NCBI RefSeq assembly: GCF_902859825.1
Contig: NZ_CADIKB010000022.1
Location: 1-64,000 of the forward strand
Source of the DNA: Paraburkholderia phenoliruptrix
Lineage (GTDB): Bacteria; Pseudomonadota; Gammaproteobacteria; Burkholderiales; Burkholderiaceae
Reading direction: 5' to 3'
Length of the DNA stretch: 64,000 bases
The position numbers were made by a program, and so were the translations under genes. The notes below the pieces were generated by a model, which did no database searches, had not been told where the DNA came from, and worked only from the letters and a program-made list of their open reading frames with translations. This document shows, piece by piece, positions 17,317 to 26,077 of the stretch. Each line of letters starts with the position of its first letter. The stretch's first letter is position 1.

Positions 17317-18543
17317 CTAAACGTTGTGGTTAGCAGCCGGCGACCCTAAGAACATTTCATGGCGCTCGCCACTAAACATTGCTGTCCACTCAATATCACT
17401 GCTGTCGCCGTCATGCCGGTACTCCGTCGCGGAGAAGACGATCTGAAAACCATAGTCGTGGCCGAATCGCTTCAACTCGTTGATATACCGGCCCAGGTCG
17501 ATATCGTGAATTTCGTGCTGCTTGGGCGTGTCGAGAATCAGGAATTGCAGGGGTACCTCGCCGTTGAGTTCCGCCAGAGCCTGAATGACGGCCGCATGGT
17601 AGGCGAGGACCACCCGTACTTTCGTGCTGCCTTTGAGTTGGGCCAGTGACTCGGAACCAAACGTTGGTATGAAATCATCCTTGAATCGAATATCGTCCGA
17701 GACGTTGCTTGTCTGCAGAATGTCCAGCCACTTCAACAGAGCGTCCTTGATGGCGACGCGAAGCTTCACCACCCCGGGAGTCATCTCAGCGTCACGCGTC
17801 AGCGCCTGAACCCTATCGATGGCTTTGTCACGCTGCTCGATCGCCTCGGCGAGTCGCTTGCCCAGCAATTCCGCCCGTTCGATATCGCGTTTTCGCATTT
17901 CAAGATCGAGTACTTGGGAGGTCAGCGAATCGAGCGCAGATCGAGTCGCCTGCGCGACTGAGCTGTTCGCCGACGTATCACGCTGATTCTCGAGATCACT
18001 GATATGTAATCGGACCTGCTGCTGTTGCTGGAGAAAGGACTCTTTTCGCAGCGCATTGTGAACCGAGATCCGCTCCAGATCCTTGATCTGATCCCGGAGG
18101 TACAGCAAGTTCTTTGCGTAAGACTCGGTGCTGAACGCAAACAGTCCGCACCCCTCCACGCCGCAGATCTCGTTGAATGACGCAAATACGCGCTTCGCTT
18201 CTTCGTTCAAGTTCAGCGTCGCGACTTCCTCCTCGATCTCCGAGACGATCTGTGCCATGTTGACGCTGCGCTTGTCGATCTCAGCCACCTCAGCCTCAAG
18301 ATCACGCAGATTCCTGCGTCGTTCTCCAATAAGCTGCTCCAGGGCGGCGACCGCCGCAGTGTTGGTAACTCCGGTCTGTTGCAGGCGGTCCATCTCGGTT
18401 CTGAACTTCACCAGCTTGCCCGTCACGTCCTGCAGCGAATCTGGATCGCCAGTCGTGGCTGAGCCGTCGGCCGCTCGGCGCCTGTCCAGCACCGGAGCAA
18501 GAATCTTCCGCGGTCCTTCGCTGAACCGAACTGGAACACGCAA
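17317..18543 (-). pseudogene. N-terminally truncated SMC/Rad50-like ATPase remnant
   Basis: The 408-codon frame has no ATG near its start: it opens with TTG at 18543, 12 bases after an in-frame TGA. The product has two coiled-coil regions (about 45-110 and 140-250), a CGVEGC cysteine pair between them (Cys127, Cys132), and a C-terminal ATPase half with a Walker B-like LQFLILDTPKQ at 332-342 and FSATEYRHDG near 370. There is no Walker A anywhere, so the N-terminal ATPase half is missing. Proteins of this layout are often parts of phage-defence or DNA-repair modules, but I cannot name the family. It lies on the tRNA-Ser flank with nothing else of its module left, consistent with an eroded island edge. 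Confidence 0.65.
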
Positions 18544-18647
18544 CGCGGCGCGTCAACGCTGCCACCCTTCATCGCTTGAGCGATGGGCCAAAATCGACAG
18601 CGGACAGACCAATGCTCGATGATGGGCTCGGTGATGGGCTGAAAAAC

Positions 18648-18685
18648 AAAAAGCCCCGTAAGTCCTTGAACTTACGGGGCTTTTT
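18648..18685 (-). terminator. Rho-independent terminator of tRNA-Ser
   Basis: AAGCCCCGTAAG (18651-18662) and CTTACGGGGCTT (18671-18682) form a perfect 12-base-pair stem with an eight-base loop. Read leftward, the stem ends in a T-run. It lies ten bases beyond the tRNA 3' end. Confidence 0.9.
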
Positions 18686-18694
18686 CACCGCTTT

Positions 18695-18788
18695 TGGCGG
18701 AGACGGAGGGATTCGAACCCTCGATCCAGGTTTTGGCCCAGATGCTCCCTTAGCAGGGGAGTGCCTTCGACCTCTCGGCCACGTCTCC
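18695..18788 (-). tRNA. tRNA-Ser (GCT anticodon)
   Basis: The 94-base sequence folds as a class II tRNA. The acceptor stem is GGAGACG paired with CGTCTCC, followed by discriminator G and an encoded CCA. The anticodon stem CTCCC/GGGAG closes a loop CTGCTAA with anticodon GCT (complement of 18752-18754), reading AGC and AGT serine codons. The long variable arm (CTGGGCC around AAAA) is expected for serine. The T-arm is GAGGGTTCGAATCCCTC. It has its own promoter and terminator. Class II serine tRNA genes are common integration targets, and a truncated accessory gene lies on its 3' side. Confidence 0.97.
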
Positions 18789-18830
18789 CAAACTTTCGCT
18801 CGCGCAGGGAGTCAGCGCGACGAAGCCAAG

Positions 18831-18859
18831 ATAATAGCGGGCCGAACCGCCAAGGTCAA
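18831..18859 (-). promoter_or_regulatory. Promoter of tRNA-Ser
   Basis: On the minus strand, TTGACC (18859-18854) and TATTAT (18836-18831) are separated by exactly 17 bases. Transcription would start near 18824, leaving a leader of about 36 bases to be trimmed from the tRNA. Confidence 0.75.
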
Positions 18860-18975
18860 TGTCTGACGAACATTTTTTGTGCCAATTTCGTCATTCACGG
18901 AGAATTTTTTCACACGGCCGCACTAACACCACTCACGAACGGGACGCTCCTGTACGCCCCGCCCTTTACATCGAA

Positions 18976-20226
18976 TTACGCCTGATCCAGTTCGAAAGCC
19001 TTATGCAGCGCGCGCACGGCGAGCTCCATATACTTTTCGTCGATCAGCACCGAAATCTTGATTTCGGAGGTCGAGATCATCTGAATGTTGATGCCCTCTT
19101 CCGACAGCGTGCGGAACATCGTGCTTGCAATGCCCACGTGCGAGCGCATACCGACGCCCACCACCGACACCTTCGACACCTTCGGATCGCCCAGCACCTG
19201 CTCGGCTTGCACGTGACCCTTCACCTGATTCGTGAGAATGTCCATGGCGCGCTGATAATCGCCGCGGCCCACGGTAAACGTGAACGCCGTTTTGCCTTCG
19301 ACGCTCTGGTTCTGGATGATCATGTCGACGTCGATATTCGCGTCTGCCACCGGGCCGAGAATCTGATACGCGATGCCCGGCTTGTCGGGCACACCCATCA
19401 CGGCAATGCGAGCTTCGTCGCGCTGAAACGCGATGCCCGAGATGACTGCTTTTTCCATAGTCTCGTCTTCTTCAAAAGTAATCAGGGTGCCCGACTTCAT
19501 TTCAGCGTCGAGCGGGATGAGCGGATCGGTCAGGCTCGACAGCACGCGCGTCTTGACCTGATATTTGCCGGCGAACTCCACCGAGCGGATCTGCAGCACC
19601 TTGGAACCCAGGCTTGCCATTTCCAGCATTTCTTCGAACGTCACGCGATCGAGCCGGCGCGCTTCTTCCACCACGCGCGGGTCGGTGGTATACACGCCGT
19701 CGACGTCCGTGTAGATCAGGCACTCGTCGGCCTTCAGCGCAGCCGCGACCGCGACCGCCGACGTGTCCGAACCGCCGCGGCCGAGCGTCGTAATGTTGCC
19801 CTCCGGGTCGATACCCTGGAAGCCCGTGATCACCACGACCTTGCCCGCTTCGAGATCGCGCAGCACGCGCTCGCCGTCGATTTCGCTGATGCGCGCTTTC
19901 GTGAACGCGCTATCCGTTTTGACCGGCACTTGCCAGCCGGCGTAGCTGACCGCGTCGACGCCGGCTTCCTGCAGCGCGATGGCGAGGAGGCCCGAGCTGA
20001 CCTGCTCGCCGGTCGCGGCGATCATGTCGAGTTCGCGCGGGCTCGGCTGGGTCGTGATCTCTTTCGCGAGGCCGAGCAGGCGGTTTGTTTCGCCGGACAT
20101 TGCCGACGGCACGACCACCATCTTGTGACCGGCCTTATGCCATTTCGCGACGCGCTTGGCGACGTTCTTGATGCGCTCGACCGAGCCCATCGAAGTGCCG
20201 CCGTATTTATGTACGATGAGTGCCAT
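18976..20226 (-). CDS. lysC: Aspartate kinase
   Basis: Aspartate kinase phosphorylates aspartate in the first step to lysine, threonine, methionine and diaminopimelate. The 416-residue product has the kinase signature VHKYGGTSMG at residues 5-14, SAMSGETNRLL near 42, FQGIDPEGNITTLGRGGSDT near 150, and tandem C-terminal ACT domains from about 265 (ISGIAFQRDEARIAVMGVPD), which bind feedback effectors. In this length class a beta subunit is often made from an internal start, but I did not locate one. The start ATG at 20226 is set by the N-terminus; there is no ribosome site, and the leader instead carries CTCCTT about 17 bases upstream. It follows tilS after a 395-base gap. Confidence 0.96.
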   Translation of the reverse strand: MALIVHKYGGTSMGSVERIKNVAKRVAKWHKAGHKMVVVPSAMSGETNRLLGLAKEITTQPSPRELDMIAATGEQVSSGLLAIALQEAGVDAVSYAGWQVPVKTDSAFTKARISEIDGERVLRDLEAGKVVVITGFQGIDPEGNITTLGRGGSDTSAVAVAAALKADECLIYTDVDGVYTTDPRVVEEARRLDRVTFEEMLEMASLGSKVLQIRSVEFAGKYQVKTRVLSSLTDPLIPLDAEMKSGTLITFEEDETMEKAVISGIAFQRDEARIAVMGVPDKPGIAYQILGPVADANIDVDMIIQNQSVEGKTAFTFTVGRGDYQRAMDILTNQVKGHVQAEQVLGDPKVSKVSVVGVGMRSHVGIASTMFRTLSEEGINIQMISTSEIKISVLIDEKYMELAVRALHKAFELDQA

Positions 20227-20621
20227 TGTCGTTCTGAACTGAAGGAGAAACCGCGCTGGCGCTTGCGACGACCGCACAAAAGCACAGGGGCGCAACGTCT
20301 CGTGAACGGCGGCAAAGTGTGTGGCGGCGTAGATGCAGCGCGTGCAGCACGCGCGGATTTGCCCGTGATTGATCGCTAATGGCTTACCGGAAAACTCGGA
20401 TCACGATCGGAAAACCGACAAAAGCGACGGCAAAAGCGGGTCGGGCAAACAAGTTAACGTACCTGAAGAGGCGCAAAAAGACAAGCCGCAAAGGCCTCGG
20501 CGCCACTCGCGGACCACGCTCGGAACGCCTGTCGGAACTGGGCGGAAGGCGTTATTTGCGGGCACAATCGCACCCTGTTTCGCATGCGGCCAGGTCGCCG
20601 CAACGGTAGCCGGCCGGCCGG
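20227..20621. other. Intergenic region tilS-lysC (395 bases)
   Basis: No gene is supported here. A 76-codon basic frame at 20379-20609 on the plus strand has no ribosome site or recognisable domain. Near 20600-20620 a GC-only palindrome (CCGGCCGGCCGG) lies just after the tilS stop and could act as a message-end hairpin, without a T-run. The stretch is long enough for a lysC promoter, but I could not point to a convincing one. Confidence 0.5.
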
Positions 20622-22103
20622 TCAGGCAATCAGCAGGTCCTCGCGCCACACAATCGTCACACGTGCTTCGTCAGGCGCCGCTGGTGCCGGCAACAGCGCG
20701 CGATTCACGCCGAGCAAAGGCACGAACAGCAGCTCATCGCCGAGAAAAAGCAACGGCACGTCGCGCTTCCACGCGGGAATGCCACGCTCCTGAAAAAGGT
20801 TCTTCAGCGTTCGACTGCGCGCGCCCGGCGCGGCGCTCGTACGCATGCGCTCGCCGCCCCTGCGCGAACGCGCGCTCAGCACTGCTCGTCGAAGCAGGCT
20901 CGCGGGAATCGCGTCGTCAGCCGCGGGGTTGGGCGTGTTGGCGCTGTCGGCCGTGTTTGCGCGGTCCGTGATCGAGGCGTCGACCGGCTGGAAGATGAAC
21001 GTGCCGCGCCACTGCGGCAAGCGCCAGATCGCTTGGCCTTGCCAGGCCAGTTCGCTGATCTCCCGCTCGGTGAATGCGCTTTCGTCGGCGGGATCGCGGC
21101 TGTCGCCCGCTTCCCAATGCACGAGTCCGCGATAGCTGCGCAACGCATGCCCCGCATGGTCGATGCGCAGTCGATGTCCGTCGCCGTCCGCGCCGACTTC
21201 ACGCAGTTGACGCAGCGCATCGCCAAGACGCGCGCTCGACGCCGCGATAAAGCCTTGCTGGCGCATCCAGTAGCGCAGCAGATTGAGCGCGCGGTCGTCA
21301 TCGAGCGCGATCAGCGCGTCATGCGCGAGCGCGCGCCCACCGTCGCGCGAGACCGCCTCCAGGTCGATGCGCGCAAGCGCGTCGAGCAAGCGCTGCGCCG
21401 CCGCCGCATGCGCCGCCGTCCGCGCCAGCGCATCGCGAAAGCCCGGGAAGTGGACCGTCAACGCGGGCGTGACTTCGTGGCGCAGCGCGTTGCGCGCATA
21501 GCGCGTGTCCGCGTTGGATTCGTCGTCGATCCAGTGCAGATGCCGGGCGCTCGCATAATGCTCGATCTGCGCGCGCAGCACATGAAGCAAGGGCCGCACG
21601 CGCTTTGCCGCGGCGCCCTCGGGCGAGAGCTCCGGCGCCATTGCCGCGAGGCCCGCCAGGCCCGCGCCGCGCAACAGTTGCAGCAGCACCGTTTCGGCCT
21701 GATCGTCCGCGTGCTGCGCGAGCCATAGCGAATGAATGCCGCGCTCCGCGCACAGCGCGTCCAGCGCGCGATAACGCGCGTCGCGGGCGGCGGCCTCGAC
21801 GCTCACGCCGGCATCGCGCGATACGTCGACGCGACGCGCCGCGAACTCGACGCCACGCTCGCGCGCGAACGCCTCGCAATGGACGAGCCACGCGTCGGCG
21901 TTCGGACTCAGGCCGTGATGCACATGAAGCGCCACGCAACGCGACGCCCCGGCGACGCGCGCGGCGGCATCCAGCAATACGCTCGAATCGACACCGCCGC
22001 TCAACGCAATGCCGATGCGCGCATCCGCGGAAAGCGCGCGAAGCGCTGCGCCGACCGCCTCGAGAACGAGGCGGTCGGCAGGCGATTTCGCAGTGGAAGT
22101 CAC
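20622..22103 (-). CDS. tilS: tRNA(Ile)-lysidine synthetase
   Basis: TilS converts C34 of the CAU-anticodon tRNA-Ile to lysidine so that it reads AUA. The 493-residue protein has the ATP-pyrophosphatase P-loop SGGVDSS starting at residue 35, HVHHGLSPNADAW near residue 61, and AQHADDQAETVLLQLLRGAG near residue 130, all characteristic of the family. The C-terminal substrate-binding domain ends with LFQERGIPAWKRDVPLLFL, also typical. It is encoded 58 bases after accA on the same strand, an arrangement usual in this bacterial group. An internal segment around 375-395 is rich in Asn/Ala/Thr (TANTADSANTPNPAADDA) and looks like a lineage-specific insertion. The frame is intact. Confidence 0.95.
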   Translation of the reverse strand: MTSTAKSPADRLVLEAVGAALRALSADARIGIALSGGVDSSVLLDAAARVAGASRCVALHVHHGLSPNADAWLVHCEAFARERGVEFAARRVDVSRDAGVSVEAAARDARYRALDALCAERGIHSLWLAQHADDQAETVLLQLLRGAGLAGLAAMAPELSPEGAAAKRVRPLLHVLRAQIEHYASARHLHWIDDESNADTRYARNALRHEVTPALTVHFPGFRDALARTAAHAAAAQRLLDALARIDLEAVSRDGGRALAHDALIALDDDRALNLLRYWMRQQGFIAASSARLGDALRQLREVGADGDGHRLRIDHAGHALRSYRGLVHWEAGDSRDPADESAFTEREISELAWQGQAIWRLPQWRGTFIFQPVDASITDRANTADSANTPNPAADDAIPASLLRRAVLSARSRRGGERMRTSAAPGARSRTLKNLFQERGIPAWKRDVPLLFLGDELLFVPLLGVNRALLPAPAAPDEARVTIVWREDLLIA

Positions 22104-22161
22104 GTCGCTAGCGCTGTAGGAACGCGTGTGCGCCGATGGACGAAAGAAAAGGCGCGCGGGC

Positions 22162-23133
22162 TCAGGCGCCCGGCGTCGTTTCCTTGAACTTGCCGTACGC
22201 CATGAGCCGTTCGAAACGGCGCTGACGCAGGTCGTTGATACTCATGCCCTGGAACTGGCGCAGCGAATCGGCGAGCGCGCGGCGCAGCAGCGCAGCCATG
22301 CCCTTCGGATCGCGATGCGCGCCGCCGAGCGGCTCGTTGACGATCTTGTCGATGAGACCGAGCGCTTTCAGCCGATGCGCGGTGAGGCCCAGCGCCTCGG
22401 CCGCTTCCGGCGCCTTGGCCGCGCTCTTCCACAGAATCGACGCGCAACCTTCCGGTGAAATTACCGAATAGGTCGAGAATTGCAGCATCAGCACACTGTC
22501 GCCGACCGCAATGGCCAGCGCGCCGCCCGAACCGCCCTCGCCGATGATCGTCGCGATGAGCGGGGTCTTCAGTTCGGCCATCACATACAGATTGCGGCCG
22601 ATGGCTTCCGACTGCCCGCGCTCTTCGGCGCCGATGCCCGGGTAGGCGCCCGGCGTGTCGATGAACGTGAAGATCGGCAAGCTGAACTTTTCGGCGAGGC
22701 GCATCAGCCGTTCGGCCTTGCGATAGCCTTCGGGACGCGGCATGCCGAAGTTGCGCAGCGCGCGCTCCTTCGTGTCGCGGCCTTTCTGATGACCGATCAC
22801 CATGCAGGCCTGGCCATTGAATCGCGCCAGACCGCCGACGATGGACAGGTCGTCCGCATAGCTGCGGTCGCCGTGCAATTCGTGAAAGTCGGTGAAGAGC
22901 TCGTTCACGTAGTCGAACGTGTACGGGCGCTGCGGATGACGGGCAATTTGCGAAACCTGCCAGGGCGTGAGGTTCGCGTACAGATCTTTCGTGAGCTGCT
23001 GGCTTTTCTTGGACAGCCGCTCGATCTCTTCCGAAATATCGACGGCCGAATCGTCCTGCACGAAGCGCAATTCTTCGATCTTCGCTTCGAGTTCAGCGAT
23101 CGGCTGTTCGAAATCCAGAAAGGTGGTCTTCAT
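22162..23133 (-). CDS. accA: Acetyl-CoA carboxylase carboxyltransferase, alpha subunit
   Basis: AccA with AccD transfers the carboxyl group from biotin-AccB to acetyl-CoA, forming malonyl-CoA for fatty-acid synthesis. The 323-residue protein has the normal length and the family blocks FDYVNELFTDFHELHGDRSY near 73, GHQKGRDTKERALRNFGMPR near 113, FTFIDTPGAYPGIGAEERGQ near 155 and IIGEGGSGGALAIAVGDSVL near 196, the last containing the oxyanion-hole glycines. It is followed after 58 bases by tilS and preceded by the glycosylase gene, 123 bases upstream; a promoter candidate lies in that gap. The frame is intact. Confidence 0.97.
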   Translation of the reverse strand: MKTTFLDFEQPIAELEAKIEELRFVQDDSAVDISEEIERLSKKSQQLTKDLYANLTPWQVSQIARHPQRPYTFDYVNELFTDFHELHGDRSYADDLSIVGGLARFNGQACMVIGHQKGRDTKERALRNFGMPRPEGYRKAERLMRLAEKFSLPIFTFIDTPGAYPGIGAEERGQSEAIGRNLYVMAELKTPLIATIIGEGGSGGALAIAVGDSVLMLQFSTYSVISPEGCASILWKSAAKAPEAAEALGLTAHRLKALGLIDKIVNEPLGGAHRDPKGMAALLRRALADSLRQFQGMSINDLRQRRFERLMAYGKFKETTPGA

Positions 23134-23166
23134 TGGTTTTAATCCTTGGACTTACCGGCAGCGCGT

Positions 23167-23194
23167 ATTCTAACCGCGCTCGCCGATGTCTAAA
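23167..23194 (-). promoter_or_regulatory. Promoter candidate for accA-tilS
   Basis: On the minus strand, TTTAGA (23194-23189) and TAGAAT (23172-23167) are 16 bases apart; the -10 matches consensus at five of six positions, the -35 is weak. It would start transcription about 25 bases before the accA start codon. Confidence 0.4.
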
Positions 23195-23256
23195 CCACTT
23201 CGCAACTATCAGAACCTAACGTTTGATAGCCTTGAAAGCGGCAACGCTTCTCTTTT

Positions 23257-24348
23257 TCAGTAGTCGACCGGCAGCGGGTCGAGGCTACGCCACATATACC
23301 AGGTGGCGACGGTGCGCCACGGCTCCCAGTTCGCGGCGACCTCGCGCGCTTCGCTGCGCGTGACCGGCTCGCCGCTGAAGTAATTGACGCTGATGGCGCG
23401 AATCAGACCCAGGTCGTCGAGCGGCAGCACGTCCGGACGCGACAGGTTGAAGATGAGGAACATCTCCGCCGTCCAGCGGCCGATGCCGCGAATCTGTGTG
23501 AGCTCGGCGATCACCGCCTCGTCTTCCATGGACTGCCACTTGCCGACGTGCAGCGCACCCGACACGAAATGCTGCGCGAGGTCGAGCACATACTCCGCCT
23601 TGCGCTTCGAGAGACCGCACGCCGTCAGTTTTTCCTGGCCCAGCTTGATGAACTGCTGCGGCACGAGCTTCGGGCAGGCCGCCGCAACTTTCGTCCACAC
23701 GGCCTGTGCGGACGCGACCGAAATCTGCTGACCGACCACCGAGCGCGCGAGCGTGACGAACGGATCGCCGCGGCTTAGCAGATGCACCGGGCCGAACTTC
23801 GGAATCAGCTTCTTCAGAATGCGGTCGCGCTTGACGAGGTCGGCGCATGCCTTGTCCCAGTAATCGGGACGCGTGGCCTCAGGCGCGAGGCCGGCGATCT
23901 GCACCGGCACCGCGACCTCGGTCGCGCTCGCCGCTTCCCCGCCCGCCGGCGAGGAAGCGCGAGTCTTGCGCACGATTTCGCCTTCCTGGCCTTCTTGCGT
24001 CTTTGCAACGCGCGCGAGTTCCTGCACGTCGCCTGCGAGTTCGGGAGGCAACGCGCCGTTGCCGCTCGTCGCCTTTGCACGCGCAGCCGTGGGTGACGAC
24101 GCTTTCGCGCGCTTCGTGGCCGCCGCGCGAGGCGCGAGCACAGGCGCGGATGCGCCGTTCAGCGCGCGCTTGACGGTGCTCTTCTTCGACGCGCCAGCCG
24201 CGCTCTTCGCCGCCCCCGCGCCTTTCGACGATGCTGCCTTTACCGCGCCGCTTGCCGTGCGCGCCGACGTTCGAGTCGGCTTTGCCGCGGCTGCCGCGCC
24301 TGTTTGAGACGCGGCCCGTTTAGCCGGCGTCTTCGTGGCCGTTGCCAT
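23257..24348 (-). CDS. HhH-GPD DNA glycosylase with histone-H1-like N-terminal tail
   Basis: The C-terminal 215 residues are an AlkA-type 3-methyladenine DNA glycosylase: LARSVVGQQISVASAQAVW near 203, the helix-hairpin-helix IRGIGRWTAEMFLIF near 293, and the catalytic-aspartate region DVLPLDDLGLIRAI near 312. It would excise alkylated bases from DNA. The first 140 residues are unusual: almost only Ala, Lys, Thr, Ser, Arg and Gly (for example KTPAKRAASQTG, AKPTRTSARTAS, AATKRAKASSPTAARAK), like bacterial histone H1-type tails, and are likely disordered and DNA-binding. The frame is continuous through both parts. It lies 47 bases after cysS on the same strand. Orthologues in related genera probably share the glycosylase part; whether the tail is conserved cannot be seen here. 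Confidence 0.9.
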   Translation of the reverse strand: MATATKTPAKRAASQTGAAAAAKPTRTSARTASGAVKAASSKGAGAAKSAAGASKKSTVKRALNGASAPVLAPRAAATKRAKASSPTAARAKATSGNGALPPELAGDVQELARVAKTQEGQEGEIVRKTRASSPAGGEAASATEVAVPVQIAGLAPEATRPDYWDKACADLVKRDRILKKLIPKFGPVHLLSRGDPFVTLARSVVGQQISVASAQAVWTKVAAACPKLVPQQFIKLGQEKLTACGLSKRKAEYVLDLAQHFVSGALHVGKWQSMEDEAVIAELTQIRGIGRWTAEMFLIFNLSRPDVLPLDDLGLIRAISVNYFSGEPVTRSEAREVAANWEPWRTVATWYMWRSLDPLPVDY

Positions 24349-24395
24349 CCTGCCTCCTGCCTGGCGAGTCGTTCAGAGGGAAGTACGAGGTGCGC

Positions 24396-25793
24396 TCACA
24401 CGCGCCGCCACTCGGTTAACCCGCCGGGTTTGTCTTCAAGTGCAACGCCGGCCTCGAGCAATTCGGCCCGGATCCGGTCTGCTGCCGCATAGTCCTTCGC
24501 CTGCTTCGCGGCCGCGCGCTCGGCGATCTTCGCTTCGATCGCGGCGGGCTCGAGCGCGTCTTCTACCGCCGCGCCCGCTGCCTGCTGCAGGTATGCACGC
24601 GGCTCGCGCCCGAGCAGCCCGAGCACCGCGCCCAGCGAGCGCAACTGACGGGCCAGCGCGGGGTCGCGCGTGCGGTTCACTTCTGTTGCCAACTCGAACA
24701 ACACCGACACCGCAACCGGCGTGTTGAAGTCGTCATTCATGGCTGCCTGGAAACGCTGCGCATGCGCTTCGTTCCAGTCAAGCGCGGCGCCGTCCGGCGC
24801 GACGTCCGTGAGCGCCGTATAGAGGCGGCCGAGGGCGTTGCGGGCGTCGTCGATATGCACGTCGCTATAGTTCAGCGGCGAACGGTAATGCGCGCGTGCG
24901 ATGAAAAACCGCACGACCTCGGCATCGTACTGCGCCAAAACCTCGCGAATCGTAAAGAAATTATTCAACGACTTCGACATCTTCTCATTGTCGATCTGCA
25001 CATAGCCGTTGTGCATCCAATAATTCACGAAGGGTTGACCGGTCGCAGCTTCGCTTTGCGCGATTTCGTTTTCATGGTGCGGGAACTGCAGATCCTGGCC
25101 GCCGCCATGAATGTCGAAATGTTCGCCGAGCAAACTGCAGCCCATGGCCGAGCATTCGATATGCCAACCCGGACGGCCGCGGCCGTACTTCGAATCCCAG
25201 CCGGTATCGGCAGGTTCGCCGGCTTTCGACTGCTTCCACAGCACGAAGTCGAGCGGGTCTTCTTTAGCATCGTTCGCGGCGACGCGTTCGCCCGCACGCA
25301 GATCTTCGAGCGACTTGCCGGAGAGCTTGCCGTAGCCCGCGAACTTGCGCACCGCGTAGTTCACGTCGCCGTCTTTCGCCTGATACGCGTAGCCGTTCGC
25401 CTCGAGCGTCTCGATCATGCCGAGCATCTGCGGGATGAAGTCGGTGGCGCGCGGCTCGATGTCGGGCCGGGCGATGCCGAGCGCGTCCGCATCTTCGTGC
25501 AGCGCCGCGATGAAGCGATCGGTCAGCGACTTGATCGTCTCGCCGTTTTCAACGGCACGACGAATGATCTTGTCGTCGATGTCCGTGATATTGCGCACGT
25601 ACGTCACCTCGTAGCCGAGCGTGCGCAGCCACCGCTGCACGATGTCGAACACGACCATGACACGCGCGTGACCCACGTGACAATAGTCGTACACGGTCAT
25701 CCCGCAGACGTACATCCGCACGACGCCTGCTTGCAGCGGCACGAAAGTTTGCTTGTCACGCGCGAGCGTGTTGTAGATGCGCAGTGATTCCAT
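24396..25793 (-). CDS. cysS: Cysteinyl-tRNA synthetase
   Basis: CysS charges tRNA-Cys with cysteine in the cytoplasm. The 465-residue class I synthetase has the HIGH-type motif HVGH at residues 39-42, the zinc-binding Cys30 in YVCGMTVYD, a WHIECSAMGCSLLGEHFDIH block near 230 carrying further zinc ligands, and the signature KMSKS in NEKMSKSLNNF near 270. The C-terminal end has the helical anticodon-binding domain (AKQAKDYAAADRIRAELLEA). The gene heads the leftward cysS-glycosylase-accA-tilS-lysC group and is divergent from the TPR gene. The frame is intact and of normal length. Confidence 0.97.
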   Translation of the reverse strand: MESLRIYNTLARDKQTFVPLQAGVVRMYVCGMTVYDYCHVGHARVMVVFDIVQRWLRTLGYEVTYVRNITDIDDKIIRRAVENGETIKSLTDRFIAALHEDADALGIARPDIEPRATDFIPQMLGMIETLEANGYAYQAKDGDVNYAVRKFAGYGKLSGKSLEDLRAGERVAANDAKEDPLDFVLWKQSKAGEPADTGWDSKYGRGRPGWHIECSAMGCSLLGEHFDIHGGGQDLQFPHHENEIAQSEAATGQPFVNYWMHNGYVQIDNEKMSKSLNNFFTIREVLAQYDAEVVRFFIARAHYRSPLNYSDVHIDDARNALGRLYTALTDVAPDGAALDWNEAHAQRFQAAMNDDFNTPVAVSVLFELATEVNRTRDPALARQLRSLGAVLGLLGREPRAYLQQAAGAAVEDALEPAAIEAKIAERAAAKQAKDYAAADRIRAELLEAGVALEDKPGGLTEWRRV

Positions 25794-26077
25794 AGAGAGC
25801 GGTGCGTGGGCCGAAAGAAATCCGCAATGTGTTGCATGCGTGCCGCCCGCGAAGCAAACGGCGCAGACGGACTGTTGCCTGACTCTGCCCGGCTCTGAGC
25901 AGACTATTGCCCGGCTGTTGAGACACGCACAGCAGCAAACCGGTGCACCTGGTGCGGCGGTCAGGCTGCTATCAAGGCGGAGACGACCACGAGTGGCGAA
26001 AAGACAGCCGGCGGTTCGACGGAACGCGCAGACCTTTTGTTAGAATGGCTCGGAGTATAACATCCAGACCCGAGCCT

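Noticed and set aside
18859..20379. 506-codon plus-strand frame opposite lysC
   Set aside because: Antisense shadow; the minus strand encodes a complete aspartate kinase.
20379..20609. 76-codon basic frame between tilS and lysC
   Set aside because: No ribosome site, no known domain and on the opposite strand to the surrounding operon; likely chance.
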